From: Topomyia yanbarensis
Lineage: Eukaryota; Arthropoda; Insecta; Diptera; Culicidae
DNA: 64,000 bases
Direction: 5' to 3'
Assembly: GCF_030247195.1 (NCBI RefSeq)
Contig: NC_080672.1
Coordinates: 353,894,413 to 353,958,412, forward strand
In this document: positions 37,144-51,540 of the stretch, piece after piece
Layout of the letters: each line of letters opens with the position of its first letter
How positions within the stretch are numbered: the stretch's first letter is position 1
Position numbers and translations under genes: made by a program
The notes under the pieces: generated by a model
The model's input: the letters and a program-made list of their open reading frames with translations, nothing else
Database searches by the model: none
Told to the model about the DNA's origin: nothing

Positions 37144-38799
37144 CAGCCTATCCTAACTCGGTGCATAACTATGTTGGCCGTTTTTAATTTCTATATGACC
37201 AGCCTTTAAATTCAGTAACACTCACCTACTTAACGAAATTGCGACAGTTTCGCATTTGGTGGTGATAGTTCAATTACCTTTGAATATGTATCTTTATTTT
37301 TCAAACAAATTAAAAGCTTGAAATTGATGTCTGTTTTCTGTGGTTAGTTGTTCAAGAGAATATCAACTCGTGTAATTCGAAACCATTACCTGGTGGAAAT
37401 AAAAAAAATTCCATTAGAACGTATCTTTACCATTTTAATTTTGTTAAAAACCCTTACCAAACAAAAACATTTGCTTTCGGTCCGCCATTTTGTTTTTCTT
37501 GTCAGGCTTCGTTTTACAACCCACTACTTACACCCACGAGATGGTTGAGCTCATTAGCTATTCATATAACTTGAATATGCTTTTCTAATCATATTCATAT
37601 TGACCGCGCTGGATTCAAATTTATTGGATATCACTGTGGTTTAACATGAACTTTGTGTAACATTCATATGTATTCATATAAATTCTACATAAATAATTGT
37701 GGTCTGATTCATATGACAAATCTAATAAATACAAGATATTTTCATTTCAGTGTACTATTGACGAGTTTGTCGTATCCACGACTTCACCCAAGTCGTCTAG
37801 TTGGCCAATTGTTAGAAAATATCCATGAAGCTTAGTCGACAAATTTTCCGTGAAGATTTCCTAGCTCGTAAATTTTCTATAAAATACGTCACATTAAAGG
37901 GTATGATGCTATGATCTGATAGAGGTGGTTCAGTTTCAATTAGAACCTTCCAATAGCCCAACTTTTTCTGAGCAAAGCATCATATCTAACACCTCATTTC
38001 TTACTGACATCCAATAGTGGACAAACTAAAAAACACGGCGAAATCCAGTAACAGCCCTATGGGACCGTAGTTAGTTCTCATGAAAGGTAGCCGCACGAGA
38101 GTTATTGTGTAGTGCTTGTATGCAGGCTTGAAAATATCCCGGTTTTCTGGAATTGAAGAGCAACCCACTCTACCAGGTTAGCGCTCAATAGCAGTCTCTC
38201 CGGATGCTGAGATTGTCAAAGTGTATTAACCGACCACTATTTTCGGTAGCTGGGATCTACTTCGCCACGGAAACATCAAAGGTAAAATGTTTGAACCGCC
38301 CCGTTGTGGTAGTACGGATTCCAAACAGATGAGCAATATTCTAGCGTTGAACAAATCAATGAGCAATAAAGCGATCTAAGAAAACATACGTTTCCAATGA
38401 TCTTTGCAAAGCGGAAAATAAACCCAAGGTCTGATGCATTATGCCTAAGAAAACGCTTAAAATTAAAAAGAGACAGTTTTCAGATGGATGAAAAAAACGA
38501 AACATTCATTAAATTCCGTATTAATTCACAAAATGCCCCACTTCCTGTAGAGCAGCCTGCCGGCAGTTGGCCAAATCTTTGACCATAGCTGCCGAAAAAA
38601 CAATGCTGCCACATTCTTCAATCCTCTGGTCGCTATATTGATCAGTTCCTTTTCAATTTTCGCACGTTTCGGTATTCTTGGGGACGACTGAGAAATGCTC
38701 CATCTTCTACAACACCCGCACCACGTAATGCGCCGGGTCCAAAACGCGACATAGTCCTTCGACGTGTGTTTCTTATAGCGTTTTTGTTTTTTTCTGGTG
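37144..38799. other. Intergenic, no gene recognised
   Basis: AT-rich with ATTCATATAA-type words at 37555-37745. Short frames only. Confidence 0.35.
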
Positions 38800-38881
38800 C
38801 TACACCGGTGTAGTGCAAAAAAAGAGATAGACTGATTACACTCAAGTTTGAATGAGTGTAGCACTGACTACACCGGTGTAG
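38800..38881. repeat. Pair of CTACACCGGTGTAG palindromes
   Basis: Perfect 14-bp palindromes at 38800-38813 and 38868-38881 enclose a short hairpin (ACACTCA..TGAGTGT). It resembles the tips of the MITE at 10880-11014. Confidence 0.65.
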
Positions 38882-40024
38882 TGCACTGTCACGCTTCCTC
38901 ATCGCGATGTCAATGTTGCCCACCCTCACTGGTTTCCCGTATTACCCACTTGTTAGGTATCATCTTGAGCAGTAAAAACGCAAGTTGTTAGAACTAATTA
39001 TTTATTGTTTATGTTATTTGTTTTAAACTTTAATTGATTACAACTGAAAAGTAATCGTGGGTGAAACGACACATAATCATTTCACTGTTTTGTTTAGGTT
39101 CTTTAACACAAATGTGTAATTTCTAAAATCATAGCTAAAACCAATAGAGGGACTTCAATTTCATTCTTTGAAAAATGCACACCACAAGCACGTTTCCATA
39201 TCGCACATCACATCGAATTAGAGCAAAACACAGTTCCTGGTTGGACATACATTAAAATAATAATCGACAATTTGGAAGATTTTTTTCCTATCCATAGAAA
39301 GAGGAGAGCTGTGGAATGCATGTAGCCCCAATCGTAATCGTTTTGATTTAAGCTGAAACTCGAATATGAATCTGTAAAATGTCTTGGCTAAGACAATCAA
39401 CACGATTTGGTAAAAGCTATTTTTTATCTATGTAGATCAATAAAAGTTTGCATTAATGGTTCAGGATTACACTAGAAATTCAGTAGTTGTTCGTAGTTGA
39501 TAATATGATTTAACTTTAAGATATTACTAAACATGCAGTAAGGTAATTGGTTTATTTTCAAACCCATTAAACGCTCTCATGCCAAATACCAGGCGACAAT
39601 TCAATGACAGATGAGCGTATAAAGGGCTATTAGCATCAAAAAGTTGTTACCGCATTTTTTCATTCTACGTTATGAACATGGTTAACAAAAACGGAAATGA
39701 TCAGTTTATCTCACTGCCTGGTCTTTTATGTCTATCAGATTTGCGTTGGCATTAATAAAATTAAAAAATGTATAATTCATTTTACAACATTCACAACTCA
39801 CGTCCCGCTTGCACAGATCCAATCTTCCATAAGAATTATATTATCTGTATGTTTCTAGGAGCTCATTACGAATTTCGTCATTGTTTGTTTGTTTGTTTAT
39901 ACAAAGTCCTGCACGGTGCTCGGGTACAAATTTTTGCCTAATCACTTTTCACTTTCCATTGCACCCAATCTGCCAGAACTGAACAATGCAGCAATGTGTG
40001 TGATGTTTATGTCTCCAATATATT
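38882..40024. other. Intergenic and presumed Rab2 3' UTR
   Basis: No recognised gene. The end of the Rab2 transcript should lie here, but I could not fix a polyadenylation signal with confidence. Confidence 0.35.
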
Positions 40025-41467
<1,443 letters not shown>

Positions 41468-41764
41468 GGGACCATCCATAAATGACGTAACATTTATTGA
41501 GTAATTTTTAACACCCCCCTCCCCCATCGTAGCATTTCGTTACAAACCTCTAAATACCTCCCTGGTAATTACGTAGCTTGACGGTAACTCTCCCCCCTGT
41601 CCCCGTATTTTTTTTTAAATAAAAAACGATGTTAGTTATTCCCCTTTAAAAAAGCTACGTAGCCTGACATGACCCCCTAACCCCCCCCCCCGTCGTCACA
41701 CATCATCACAAAATGCAAAACTCCCCCTCCCCCATATAATGCTACGTCATTTATGGATGATCCC
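41468..41764. mobile_element. 297-bp C-rich MITE, termini GGGAYCATCCATAAATGACG
   Basis: The left end GGGACCATCCATAAATGACG is inverted at the right end as CGTCATTTATGGATGATCCC. The interior has C runs and CTACGTAG-type words. The same terminal type is widespread in insect genomes. A 3-bp AAT flanks both sides, which may be the target duplication. Confidence 0.75.
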
Positions 41765-44750
41765 AATGATTGGTTCAGGAGATTTTGAGTGATAGTGTAC
41801 GCCGCCTGGCCGGCTGTTCGGCCATCTATGGAAGCTGTCCTTCAATATCAGCTTCTTCCTCCCAGCAGCCTAGATAAACTGTGTAGTATCGGTAGTGGTT
41901 GTTTCAACCGACCAAATAGGGAACCCCAATTCGATAGTGTCATTCGACCCGTACTATGATTAAAATAGTTGAGAGCGTTTAAAATATTCTCAACATAGTA
42001 CGGAGCCTGGGAAGAACCGGGCGAACTCCTCAGTATGCTGCATTACGCGGCGCAACATTCGCTTTACGCACCGAAATTCTGCCTAAAAAATGAATACACT
42101 TTTTAAGTGATCGGTTAAAAGTTACAGGTCTGGCCAAATGGTCAAATACAACACAAAGCCATATTTAGTAAAATAACTAGTTTTCGGGACTTTCGACACT
42201 AAAAATTTAAAAGACGAAATGATCTTTTCAACGATATGCTGTGTTATGTTCGTTTGTCCCACTGGAGCTGTAGAGTTAGGGTCTCGGAAAGTCTCGCCGT
42301 CAGAATCACTCACTACAAGTGCAGACGCGCCAGAAATGTCACCCACTAAAACACTGCTTGACCAACAGCACCGGAGCGTGGGTAATAGCGATTTGCTAAC
42401 CGCCATCATAACACGACACCGCGCCGGCGGTTGATAAACAGGTTGGGAAATGGAAATTTATCGTTTCTGTTAATTGCGAGTGCGTATATTTGATAACTTC
42501 TTACAACCGACGCCAACGTTGCTATTCGCAGAAAGGAAGCAAAGTAAAGGAAAATGTAAAAAATAGGGTCTCGCGATAAATGTTATGTAGAAGTGTTCTG
42601 CGAGAATTTTGATTCATTTCGTGGAAGATTTTTATTTTAAATAAAATTATGGATTGAGCTCAAAAAATAAAATTTTTGGTTGGGAGACAAAAAATTAATT
42701 GATCGAATCAAATAACATTTATTCAAAGTTTACTGAAATTAAAACAGAATTATTGAAATGAGAAGTTTATTGTTGTTTTAATGAAAATATATTTTCAAGC
42801 CTCGATTCACACCAATTATTTTGACGTTTGTTGCAATTTGTTAGAATTCAGTAACACATACTTTTGATTATGCTGTATGTTTCCTGCGTGGAAGTAAAAA
42901 TGAGTGCATCGAAGCAGCTTGGATTGAATTGGAAGATGTAGCATTATGACAAGCTGAACATGATGTGCCCCAGGATCCGATTGATGGAACAAATCAAAAA
43001 ACCAATCTACACGTAATGTATGAGGGAACGCGGCCTGATTTGTCGTTCATTCGCGAAACTGCAACAGATATGACCACAATTCGTTCCACAATATTTTGAA
43101 TTTGCAGGCTTTTTAATGGAACTGGAAATATTGACGTTGTCGAACCAGCAGGATCTTCCAATAATGAAATCCAAGGGCAAAAATGCTAGCAAGAAGCGGA
43201 ATTTTATTGGTTCTGAATTTGCCAATGCCGGAAGATTTTTAGCTGTGGAAGCTACTACGAAGGCTAACATTTAAGTAATGAAATCTCAAAGCTTTCGATT
43301 ATTTCGATCGATTTTAGCAGATAAACGCCAACAGCTATAATAACAACTACCGGTGTGAAAACAGATTATTATTTTGGTAACCTATTTACCAACGACCAGT
43401 GCGAAAACGGGGATCAAATATATTAGGGTTACTGCTCCCTAATTCATCTTAGCTCCTCTATTCATCTCACCCATTTGAACACGTTAGTTAGAGCAGTATC
43501 TGCTATCTCTATTCAACGCATTAGCTTAAATGGTAGGATGAATAAGGGCACGTTGTACTCGACTGTTCGCTTCGCTCAAACGGGAGCATTTTACATTTTA
43601 CAAGCAAAATTTTTAACTGTACTTCTTCTTAGGTACGTAGCAAAGATGATGATACCTATTTAAGCACAATCCAGTCACTATAAGTCGAGTTATCAATTAA
43701 ATAATGTGACATACTGACTAATGAGATGAATACGGGCACGTCTACTATTATCGTTTATCGTAATACGCACGCATTTGCTTACGCACCGGTGCTGATAGTC
43801 TAAAGTCCAATTGCAGCGGGCCGTGATTGATATTCATTGTAAGATTTAGACATCTATCCGCCTATTAGCGTGTGCTCTTGAATGATCGCGAGCAGATACT
43901 AGAAGAGAGTGAGTTCTTCTATCACTAGAGTTCCGATCTTGTCGCCGAGTTGCCTAGTGAAGTAACCAATAAGCATCATAACGTAGCCTAATATCTGCTT
44001 TAGATCCACATGTCCGCCATGCTTTTAAAACCATTTCTTATGTTTCCTTTCGGTATGCTGAGCAAAAAGGAAAAATGTTAAAATGAAATGTCCTGTTTAA
44101 AACCGTAATTGACTCTCTTCTAATACTTTAACAAAAGCACTGTTTTGAGCGACTTAGTGGAATGTTATATTAAACACTTTAAGGACATTATACATGCGAG
44201 CCACAACATAGCTGCAGCGCCAAACACACCCCTCTCCTGCCTAACCATATATCTGACATGAGCAAATATAAAAATACGTTTTTCAACACACTAACCTTGC
44301 TGGTGTGCCACGAAACTGCTACTTAAGGAAGCTAGAATATTTTTCTATACAATCAATCCGAGTTTTTGACGGAATGCCATCTGTAGCTCCTATTTTGTGC
44401 GAAAATATCGCCTCTCTTCACTTGGGGTTTCTTTTCGAAACACTTATTCTCGTTTTCATTGCACTTTTTCAAATGCACTTTTTTCACACACCACTGCAAA
44501 AACACTCGCGAAACTTTAATCGTTTACTAACAAAACTTCAAATTTTCTGCCAATGTGCAGATGACCAAAGGAAAATGTTCGAAAACTCTCATTTGTGCGT
44601 TTGAATTTTCACTTCAGATTTCAGTTTTTCCTAATGTAAACAAGCGAGTCGGTGCCTAGCAACGTGGCTTCCGCATATCTTCCGTTAACCGTTGTCTTCC
44701 GTTTTAATTCCACTATGATGAACAAAATGCAAAATTGCACTTTTCTGTTA
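41765..44750. other. Intergenic or Rab2 intron, no gene confirmed
   Basis: A minus-strand frame at 42409-42122 (95 codons, MMAVSKSLLPTLRCCW...) has more balanced composition than its surroundings and could be a small gene or first exon, but no family is recognised. Sequence at 42930-43272 has scattered coding-like runs (ASKKRNFIGSEFANAGRF) broken by stops and may be an old pseudogene. Confidence 0.3.
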
Positions 44751-44800
44751 CAGATACGTATTTCGGCTACGACTTGCAGCCTTCTTCAGTGTATTGTATC
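44751..44800 (-). ncRNA. Hammerhead-like hairpin in the Penelope-like remnant
   Basis: The minus strand reads CTGAAGA, then a stem GGCT..AGCC, then GAAATACGTA. This resembles the CUGANGA - stem II - GAAA core of hammerhead ribozymes known from Penelope-like elements. One extra A lies between the core and stem II and no good stem I was found, so it may be degenerate or only a relative of the motif. It sits just downstream of the GIY-YIG fragment, the expected place. Confidence 0.35.
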
Positions 44801-44882
44801 AGAATGAAGAAAATACCCTCTGTACCGCTTTATGTACCGAAAAGGCAGGTAAAAATTAGGTAACTTAGGTGTGTGAAGATGA

Positions 44883-45141
44883 TCATTTGCGTACGGGTAA
44901 TGTTTGGAAAAGCCATGTGTATCCGTTACCTTGATCTCGATTGAGTAAAGACGAAGGGGGTTGTTTAAAAATTTCTAGGCTCTCAGCAACATCCAATTTC
45001 CATGGATTAGAAGTTTGACGTTGAATTTTTATATCCTCGGTAGTCAGATCATGTTTTTCTGAAAAGGAATGTTCCGCTACCTTAGATTTGAAGTGAAATG
45101 GTACATCTTTAACAGCTTCCTTGGAAGCTTTTGTGATTTCA
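44883..45141 (-). mobile_element. Penelope-like element, C-terminal (GIY-YIG side) fragment
   Basis: The minus strand encodes KSKVAEHSFSEKHDLTTEDI, WKLDVAESLEIFKQ and LLNRDQGNGY, then a stop. SxVAEH...H and the E..ESL.I......LLN pattern are typical of the C-terminus of Penelope-like proteins, after the GIY-YIG nuclease core. The upstream part of the protein falls into the 500-N gap, so completeness is unknown. Confidence 0.75.
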
Positions 45142-45641
45142 NNNNNNNNNNNNNNNNNNNNNNNNNNNNNNNNNNNNNNNNNNNNNNNNNNNNNNNNNNN
45201 NNNNNNNNNNNNNNNNNNNNNNNNNNNNNNNNNNNNNNNNNNNNNNNNNNNNNNNNNNNNNNNNNNNNNNNNNNNNNNNNNNNNNNNNNNNNNNNNNNNN
45301 NNNNNNNNNNNNNNNNNNNNNNNNNNNNNNNNNNNNNNNNNNNNNNNNNNNNNNNNNNNNNNNNNNNNNNNNNNNNNNNNNNNNNNNNNNNNNNNNNNNN
45401 NNNNNNNNNNNNNNNNNNNNNNNNNNNNNNNNNNNNNNNNNNNNNNNNNNNNNNNNNNNNNNNNNNNNNNNNNNNNNNNNNNNNNNNNNNNNNNNNNNNN
45501 NNNNNNNNNNNNNNNNNNNNNNNNNNNNNNNNNNNNNNNNNNNNNNNNNNNNNNNNNNNNNNNNNNNNNNNNNNNNNNNNNNNNNNNNNNNNNNNNNNNN
45601 NNNNNNNNNNNNNNNNNNNNNNNNNNNNNNNNNNNNNNNNN
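45142..45641. other. Assembly gap, exactly 500 N
   Basis: A round number of N is a placeholder put in by a scaffolder, so the true distance and even the adjacency of the two sides are unknown. Confidence 0.99.
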
Positions 45642-48350
45642 ACCGCGTTGTTTTCAAGTTTTTTATACAACGTACAACAATTCCTTTATTTTTGTGAGGA
45701 AGCCTAATCGTATTCCAAACACGGATAATTTCGGGAGCAATATTGCACACTTCCCACCAACCCGGACTCCGCACTTTCAATGTGCGAGTGATCAAACTGC
45801 TACTGAAAACTGCGAGCTGTAAAATCGCGTCGAACTAACCAATCTATGAGAAGAATTTAACAGAAGAATAGTAAGTGTGCAGTGCTGTTAGAATCCAGTT
45901 TTTAGTGCCACAAGCAATAATATCGTAGAGTCTTCGAGTTGATGCTCGAGTGATATTTCGCGTGCACCGGAAATAATTTATAACATCCATCATTGCTGGT
46001 AGATTATCACACAAAAGCATTTTTCTCAAAATACAAACAATGCTATCCTTCTGCAGCTTTGCTTTAGGAGCTATTGCTTCTACTGATGTAATTACATACT
46101 CGGCTTTGGTCACGAATAATGAGTTTTCTTAGCTTAGAATACTCGCAATTTGATCACAAATAGTAATAATATACTTGAACCAATTGAATACGTCAAATAA
46201 CGAAAAAAAGTTGCATGGAAAAGCAAGGCCTCCTAGGCGAAAAAGATCTGTTGTGTTATGGCCTATGAAAATTAATTTTATTCGTGTTGGAATTCTTTCT
46301 TCGATAAGTCACTATAAAAGGTACAGCTTATTAAAACTGCTAAAAATGTCAAAAAGTTGTTTTTACAAAAACTTGAATAACTGACGTCTCTTTAGTGGTG
46401 ACCTGGAACAGTAATATCATTAACCGAACACGCTATCCCGATTTGGCAACCCCATGAAATTGGTTTTCTTTTCTGATATCTTTTCAAAAGTCAGTAGTTG
46501 TTTAGTGTTTCAATGTACCAACAATACCTTAAAATATTACCTCTACAAATTATCCAAATTGCGACGGATAAAATCAGGAATAGAAACGATAAAGGGTTAT
46601 CAGAATTGAAACATTAATATTAAAATCCCGCTACCGAGGTACAGGATTTCGGACATGGCCAATAAAACAGTATTCAGTAATCAATCACAATTAATTTGTG
46701 TTATTTTCTGTGTTTTTTTTGTATTGACATGCGTTCGGTTTTGGTAGTGGCTTTGAACATTTGGATTCACCGCAGTGTATGAATTTAAAGTACAATCTGT
46801 TTCGTACATATCTGTTATACAATGTGATAAAATTACGTATTTTCACGTAATATAATTGTGTGAGTGCGTATGTGTCGGAGTTTTGTTCTCGAATAACTAT
46901 TTCGAAACTTATTTGCCTATGGATTTGTTGTTACAAAATATGTGCCAGACACTAGTTTAATCCAATTGACTACATACTCTAAAACGTGCATTTCTGAGTT
47001 TCAGTTAAAAAAATTGGAATAAAAACTAATTTGATTTTTCAGTATTGGAATCGAGGTGGTTTGCTTTTCTTTAGTAGATGTCCTGTAAACATGTGAAAAA
47101 TCAATTGTGGAAAATGGTTCATCGACGGTAGAAAACAGTATGAATGCTTGTTTTTCGAGGAACTGGTATAACTTGCGCCCTTTTCTACTTTTCAGTTTTG
47201 TCAATCAGCGATTTTATAAGAAATTCATAATTTTCAATTGAAAATTGTATTACTAACTTGTTAGTAATTTTATACACTACATGCTGTAGTCATCGATTAC
47301 ATAGATTTGTTATACCTGTGTGGTTGGGTGAATATGTAATTTGCCTGTTTGCTGCGTGTTCAATTAAAATTCGATCGCTAACGTGTACACCACGTTCATT
47401 TAGATATATCTAGTGGAGCTGCTTCGTGAATTTCATATTCAGCTTTAAAGTTAACGAAACTATAGGAAAACTACATAATATTCAGCTAGCTTTCGCATAT
47501 GTGGTTTTATTTATTTTTTCACTAGTGGAAATGGGGCTTTTTCGACACATTTTATGTTCTAATCTGTATTCATTTTTTACAACATTGTTATTGTCTTTAT
47601 AAAATACGCTACCACGGATGGGTAACAGTTCTAGCGTGTTATAGAAAAAAAACTGCGCCATACGCTTTGAGTGGGTGTGGTTTAGGAACAGGAAATTTCA
47701 ATTTAGGTATTTTCTTAGAGCCATGTATAAAAAATGAGTAGTATAATACAGTCTTAGATTTTTTAAGTCGTGTTACATAACATTTTGATGACACGGACGA
47801 GTGATTTTGAAAAATATTCCACCATAATAAAAAAAGGATGTCATCTTTTTTAATTGCGAAAATCGTTTCACATAACGTATTAATTACTACGATTATTTCG
47901 AGATGTGCTTTTATGGTTAAAGAAATATAGTTTTATAGACTGTCTCTGTTCACTACCACTAACAGTTTTGACGCATTCTAAGATTTTGTTTAGAGGGACT
48001 TTGGAACGGTTTGTCCAGAATTTCCTCTCAAAGTGAATTTTGACAGTATGCTTATTGGCCCTTTTCAAAAAAAACGCGAGCCTTCTACCCGTCGACACAC
48101 ACCACCTACCGTTAGTTGTCATGACACAATCTCCTAGATGCCTGGTAATGCCGGTAGCTTCGAGCTAATCCAGTGCCAACGCTGTTTTATCACAGGATTA
48201 ATATTTCCGACTTGTGCGAGTATTGGCTCCATCGGGAATGGTCTACACACCTAGGAAACACCAATGCGGATGCAATGACTATAAACTTCTGCAGAATAAT
48301 TTAGGACTAGTTATAGAATAATTTCATAGTAAAACGACAGCTTGTTTACC
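45642..48350. other. AT-rich intergenic stretch, no gene recognised
   Basis: Only short frames. No repeat with clear ends was found. Confidence 0.4.
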
Positions 48351-49640
48351 CGGCGTGAAGTACGTCGATGAAGCGAGCCCTTCGCCGAAAACGAAATGCA
48401 TGCCAACGCAAACTTCGCCGCAAGTGATCGCCGGCCACGAGTCACGACTTTCAAGTTGCCAGTGACGCATATCAGCATCTCAACGCTGTCGTACGTACAA
48501 CGAGTTCATGTAGGCTTACCAAGCAACTCCGAAGGACTCTGGAACTTTGTAAATTCTAAAAGGAAATTCCTGCATTCCTTTCGATGTTTACCTCGATGGA
48601 AAGGCCGCGTATTTCATTGCAATAGCTTGTGAATTGTTAGCCAATCATTTTGCTTCCGTCTTTGCTCCCTGTTCAGCGTATGATCAGGGAACCGATTACT
48701 AACTGTTCCAAAAGATCACTGATTTAAGTACCTTCTTGGTTTCATCCGAAATTACGTCAGCTTATATCATGTTACGCACGGAACGCTTTGTGTGACATTG
48801 GGCTCTTGTGTATCGGCTCCATTTTCAATAGATCGGGTGTATCGCATGGCAGCAGGTGGTCCAGGTGCAAGCTCATATTTGCCGACGATCTTAAGCTGTA
48901 CTTAGTCATTCGGTCAGTCGAGGACTGCCGCCGCCTGCAAGCACTATGGAATCGCTTTGTGAGGTAATCTCGAAAGAAGCAGCTTACTGTAAACATTCGC
49001 AAATGCTCCATGAAAGAACGATTTGTTTATCTTCGATTAGAGTACCGATGGGGTTACGCTACAGAAACTCAATGAAATCTATGATCTGGGTGTAATTCTT
49101 GACCACAAACTGTCCTTGAATTCTCATATAACCAACATAATTGCGAAAGCAAATCGGCAGTTTGAGTTCATTTCACTGGATTTTATAAATCCGTACTGTC
49201 TAAAATCTCTATACAGACAAATCCTTGAGTGTTGATGTTTAAAATTGGAAAGAGTACATGAAAGGTTCATACGCTTAGCTCTTAGGTTCATACGCTTAGC
49301 ACTTTTTTGCGCTGTCATTCGAACAAGACCGTGTTCGGTCCAGCTCGATTCTTTGGAACTTGCCTGGGCATGACCCGCAAAATTTACCATTGTTTCGTGC
49401 TCAATCTCTTACCTTAGAATGTCATCGTAGTATCCGTGGTGAAAATTTTAAACGGAGAACGCGATAAGCCCGAATCGCTATCCCGTTTAAATTTCCAAGT
49501 AGCGAGAAGAACACTGGATACATCAATATTATTTCCGAGATTCCACGAACCACTGTCTTCAATGATTCGGACCTTTTCTCATGCAGACAGTGCTTTTGAG
49601 TTTGACTCCTCGTATCAGTATCAATACAGATAGGATTTAT
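48351..49640 (+). mobile_element. Jockey-like LINE remnant, reverse transcriptase and 3' part
   Basis: Plus-strand pieces: GLWNFVNSKRKF (48527) and LLANHFASVF (48632), then, after an internal deletion, CKLIFADDLKLYLVIRSVED with the catalytic ADD (48868-48927), QLTVNIRKCS, DLGVILDHKLSLNSHITNII (49087) and VHERFIRLAL. These match in order the RT of Jockey-type LINEs. Frames shift repeatedly and the middle of the RT is gone. Confidence 0.78.
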
Positions 49641-50149
49641 CAACCGGATAACAAAACTTGACCTGAATCAATGTTAATATAACGACAGGTTACCGTGTAC
49701 AATAGTTGACAATAAATTACAAATTACAACAAAAAACATTGAGGATGTATACTGGCTTCAACCGCTCTATTACACGTTAGACCGCTTAGCACTACAATAA
49801 TGCTTTGCTTTTTGAAATCCGTAATACCAGAACAGAGTAGGCAAAATCGAAGCTGTCCAACGCACGTTTCTTAGCTAGCTCTTTGACATCTCCTACGCAG
49901 GACCACATTCCAACTGCCGAACTGCGATAATCGCTGACAGTTAATATAGCTTGGCCCTCTCAGTATCCAAGTCCAATTACTCTCGAACTTACTGTCTCCC
50001 TAGTAAATTGCTCAACAATTCTCAAACGGCTGGTTCTTCAAGTGCACAATCAAATTCTATGAAGAAAAACATTTTTCCGCAATTATCTTTTCACAGAGCC
50101 TACTACAATCGTTACAACGCTGTTGACGAACTTTAGCGTTCTCTGAACA

Positions 50150-50800
50150 GAGGTGCTATCGGATTCGATTCACACTATATTGCCGACGGGTCCTACTCGC
50201 ATTACCGAGAATAGTGCCACTACGCTCGACCTTTTCATCACGGATTCACCTAGTACCGTAATCAAATCGAAAGCACCCACGATTCACGAAGTGATCTATC
50301 TTTTAACTAACATAAAGGTACGCAATCCTGTTGCGCAGGCCATTGCAGGGAACCTACGTGGAATCGACCAACTACAACTCCAGGTGGCTTTAACCCTTAA
50401 ATGCATGGAACTCATTTTTCCTTGGTACTCATTTTTCTGGATGAATACAACTTATACCTCTTGTTAAGGCTTTATATCACGGAATCCGATATGTTGCCAA
50501 ATTTGCGATCGTTTTACTACGAACCGGATGTGAACAGGAAAATAAATTCGCTGAGTAGAGAGTTGAGAGGCCTCTTGTAGCACTTTTCTCGTGAAACGGG
50601 AGTATGAGAAGTCCCTTCCTGGCTACATCATGCAGCACATGCAACGTGGCCGCCAGGAACGCTCCGCTAGTTTCATTGTCCCCAACCATACGACATCCAG
50701 TAGCAAAAGTGTGGTAGTGCACGGGCCATCAAGCTGGAATGCACTTCTGTTAGCGCCTTCAAACAAGAGCATCGACAGGGCGCGTTTAAACGTGCAATGA
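50150..50800 (+). mobile_element. Second LINE fragment (endonuclease end joined to 3' end)
   Basis: TRITENSATTLDLFITDSP (50190) resembles the end of a Jockey-like endonuclease, and LPGYIMQHMQRGRQERSASF plus HGPSSWNALLLA (50610-50760) resembles the extreme C-terminus of a LINE RT. The RT body between them is missing, so the copy is internally deleted. Confidence 0.6.
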
Positions 50801-51312
50801 TAAGGCTAAACTAAGCTTATGTTACATTGCAACTCAAATTTTATTTGCTCTGATCAAGTAACTTATATTCAAAGCATATTTCCTTGTCCTGATACTAGGT
50901 GTAAACTGTCTGAATACCGTATTCAATATTATTGTAATTATAATTACTTGAGGAGAAGTAGTCTAATAACCACCAAGCATGGTGTATATACGAACAAACA
51001 AAAAAAAGTGATCTGCATATCTCCCAGAACGCAAGCATTCGTCAGTTTTATCAGCGGTCGATTGGTATCGTGAAATTACTCTATTTTACCCCGGTTCCAG
51101 TAGATCGATTGCCAAATCCGAAACGTGACTGTCTGGCCAATCTTTGGGTAACTCTACTGGAACATAAAGTAGCTACGGAATTTGCGTTTCGACTTCGTCT
51201 CATCAGAATTCGACACTAACTCAGCGAGTGAAACAATAAAGCGGCGACAGTAATCTCCGCGTCATCATTCATGCTTAAAACTCGTTCCGCATCTGTATCA
51301 TCTCCTACACAA
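50801..51312. other. Intergenic, no gene recognised
   Basis: Includes the word CGACTTCGTCTCATCAGAAT near 51190, likely a dispersed repeat. Confidence 0.3.
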
Positions 51313-51540
51313 CCCATAAACGCATAAGAGTCCCATGTGGATTTTTGTCGAAAATGAGTTATCCGTTGGATTGTATTCTGTATCACCACTGAATCACACT
51401 GCACAAATAAGATTACCGGGTTTGTTCAGAAAATATAAAAAAATACCAAAACATGGTTGTCCCATGCATTTGGCTCAATGGATGGGACAATCTTTCTCAG
51501 CTTGCTGTTTTTCAACATGGGACTCTTATGCTGTTATGGG
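51313..51540. repeat. Inverted-repeat element with GTCCCATG arms
   Basis: The 25-bp arms at 51313-51337 and 51516-51540 (AAGAGTCCCATG / CATGGGACTCTT core) enclose a further GTCCCATG..CATGGGAC-like pair near 51455-51490. Related to the hairpin at 7769-7841. Confidence 0.5.

Noticed and set aside
38526..38929. 112- and 95-codon minus-strand frames
   Set aside because: They run through the CTACACCGGTGTAG repeat and have no domain resemblance.
42122..42434. Overlapping 95- and 71-codon frames on opposite strands
   Set aside because: No domain or family recognised and no clear splice sites; kept only as a note in the intergenic entry.
43007..43272. Possible gene with coding-like runs
   Set aside because: Stops interrupt the plausible frame and nothing is recognised; at best an old pseudogene.
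44751..44800. Calling a functional hammerhead ribozyme
   Set aside because: An extra base before stem II and no convincing stem I; only a hammerhead-like motif is claimed.
45069..45822. Open frames of about 200 codons across the gap
   Set aside because: They consist of undefined residues from the 500 N; only the minus-strand Penelope-like end at 44883-45141 is supported.
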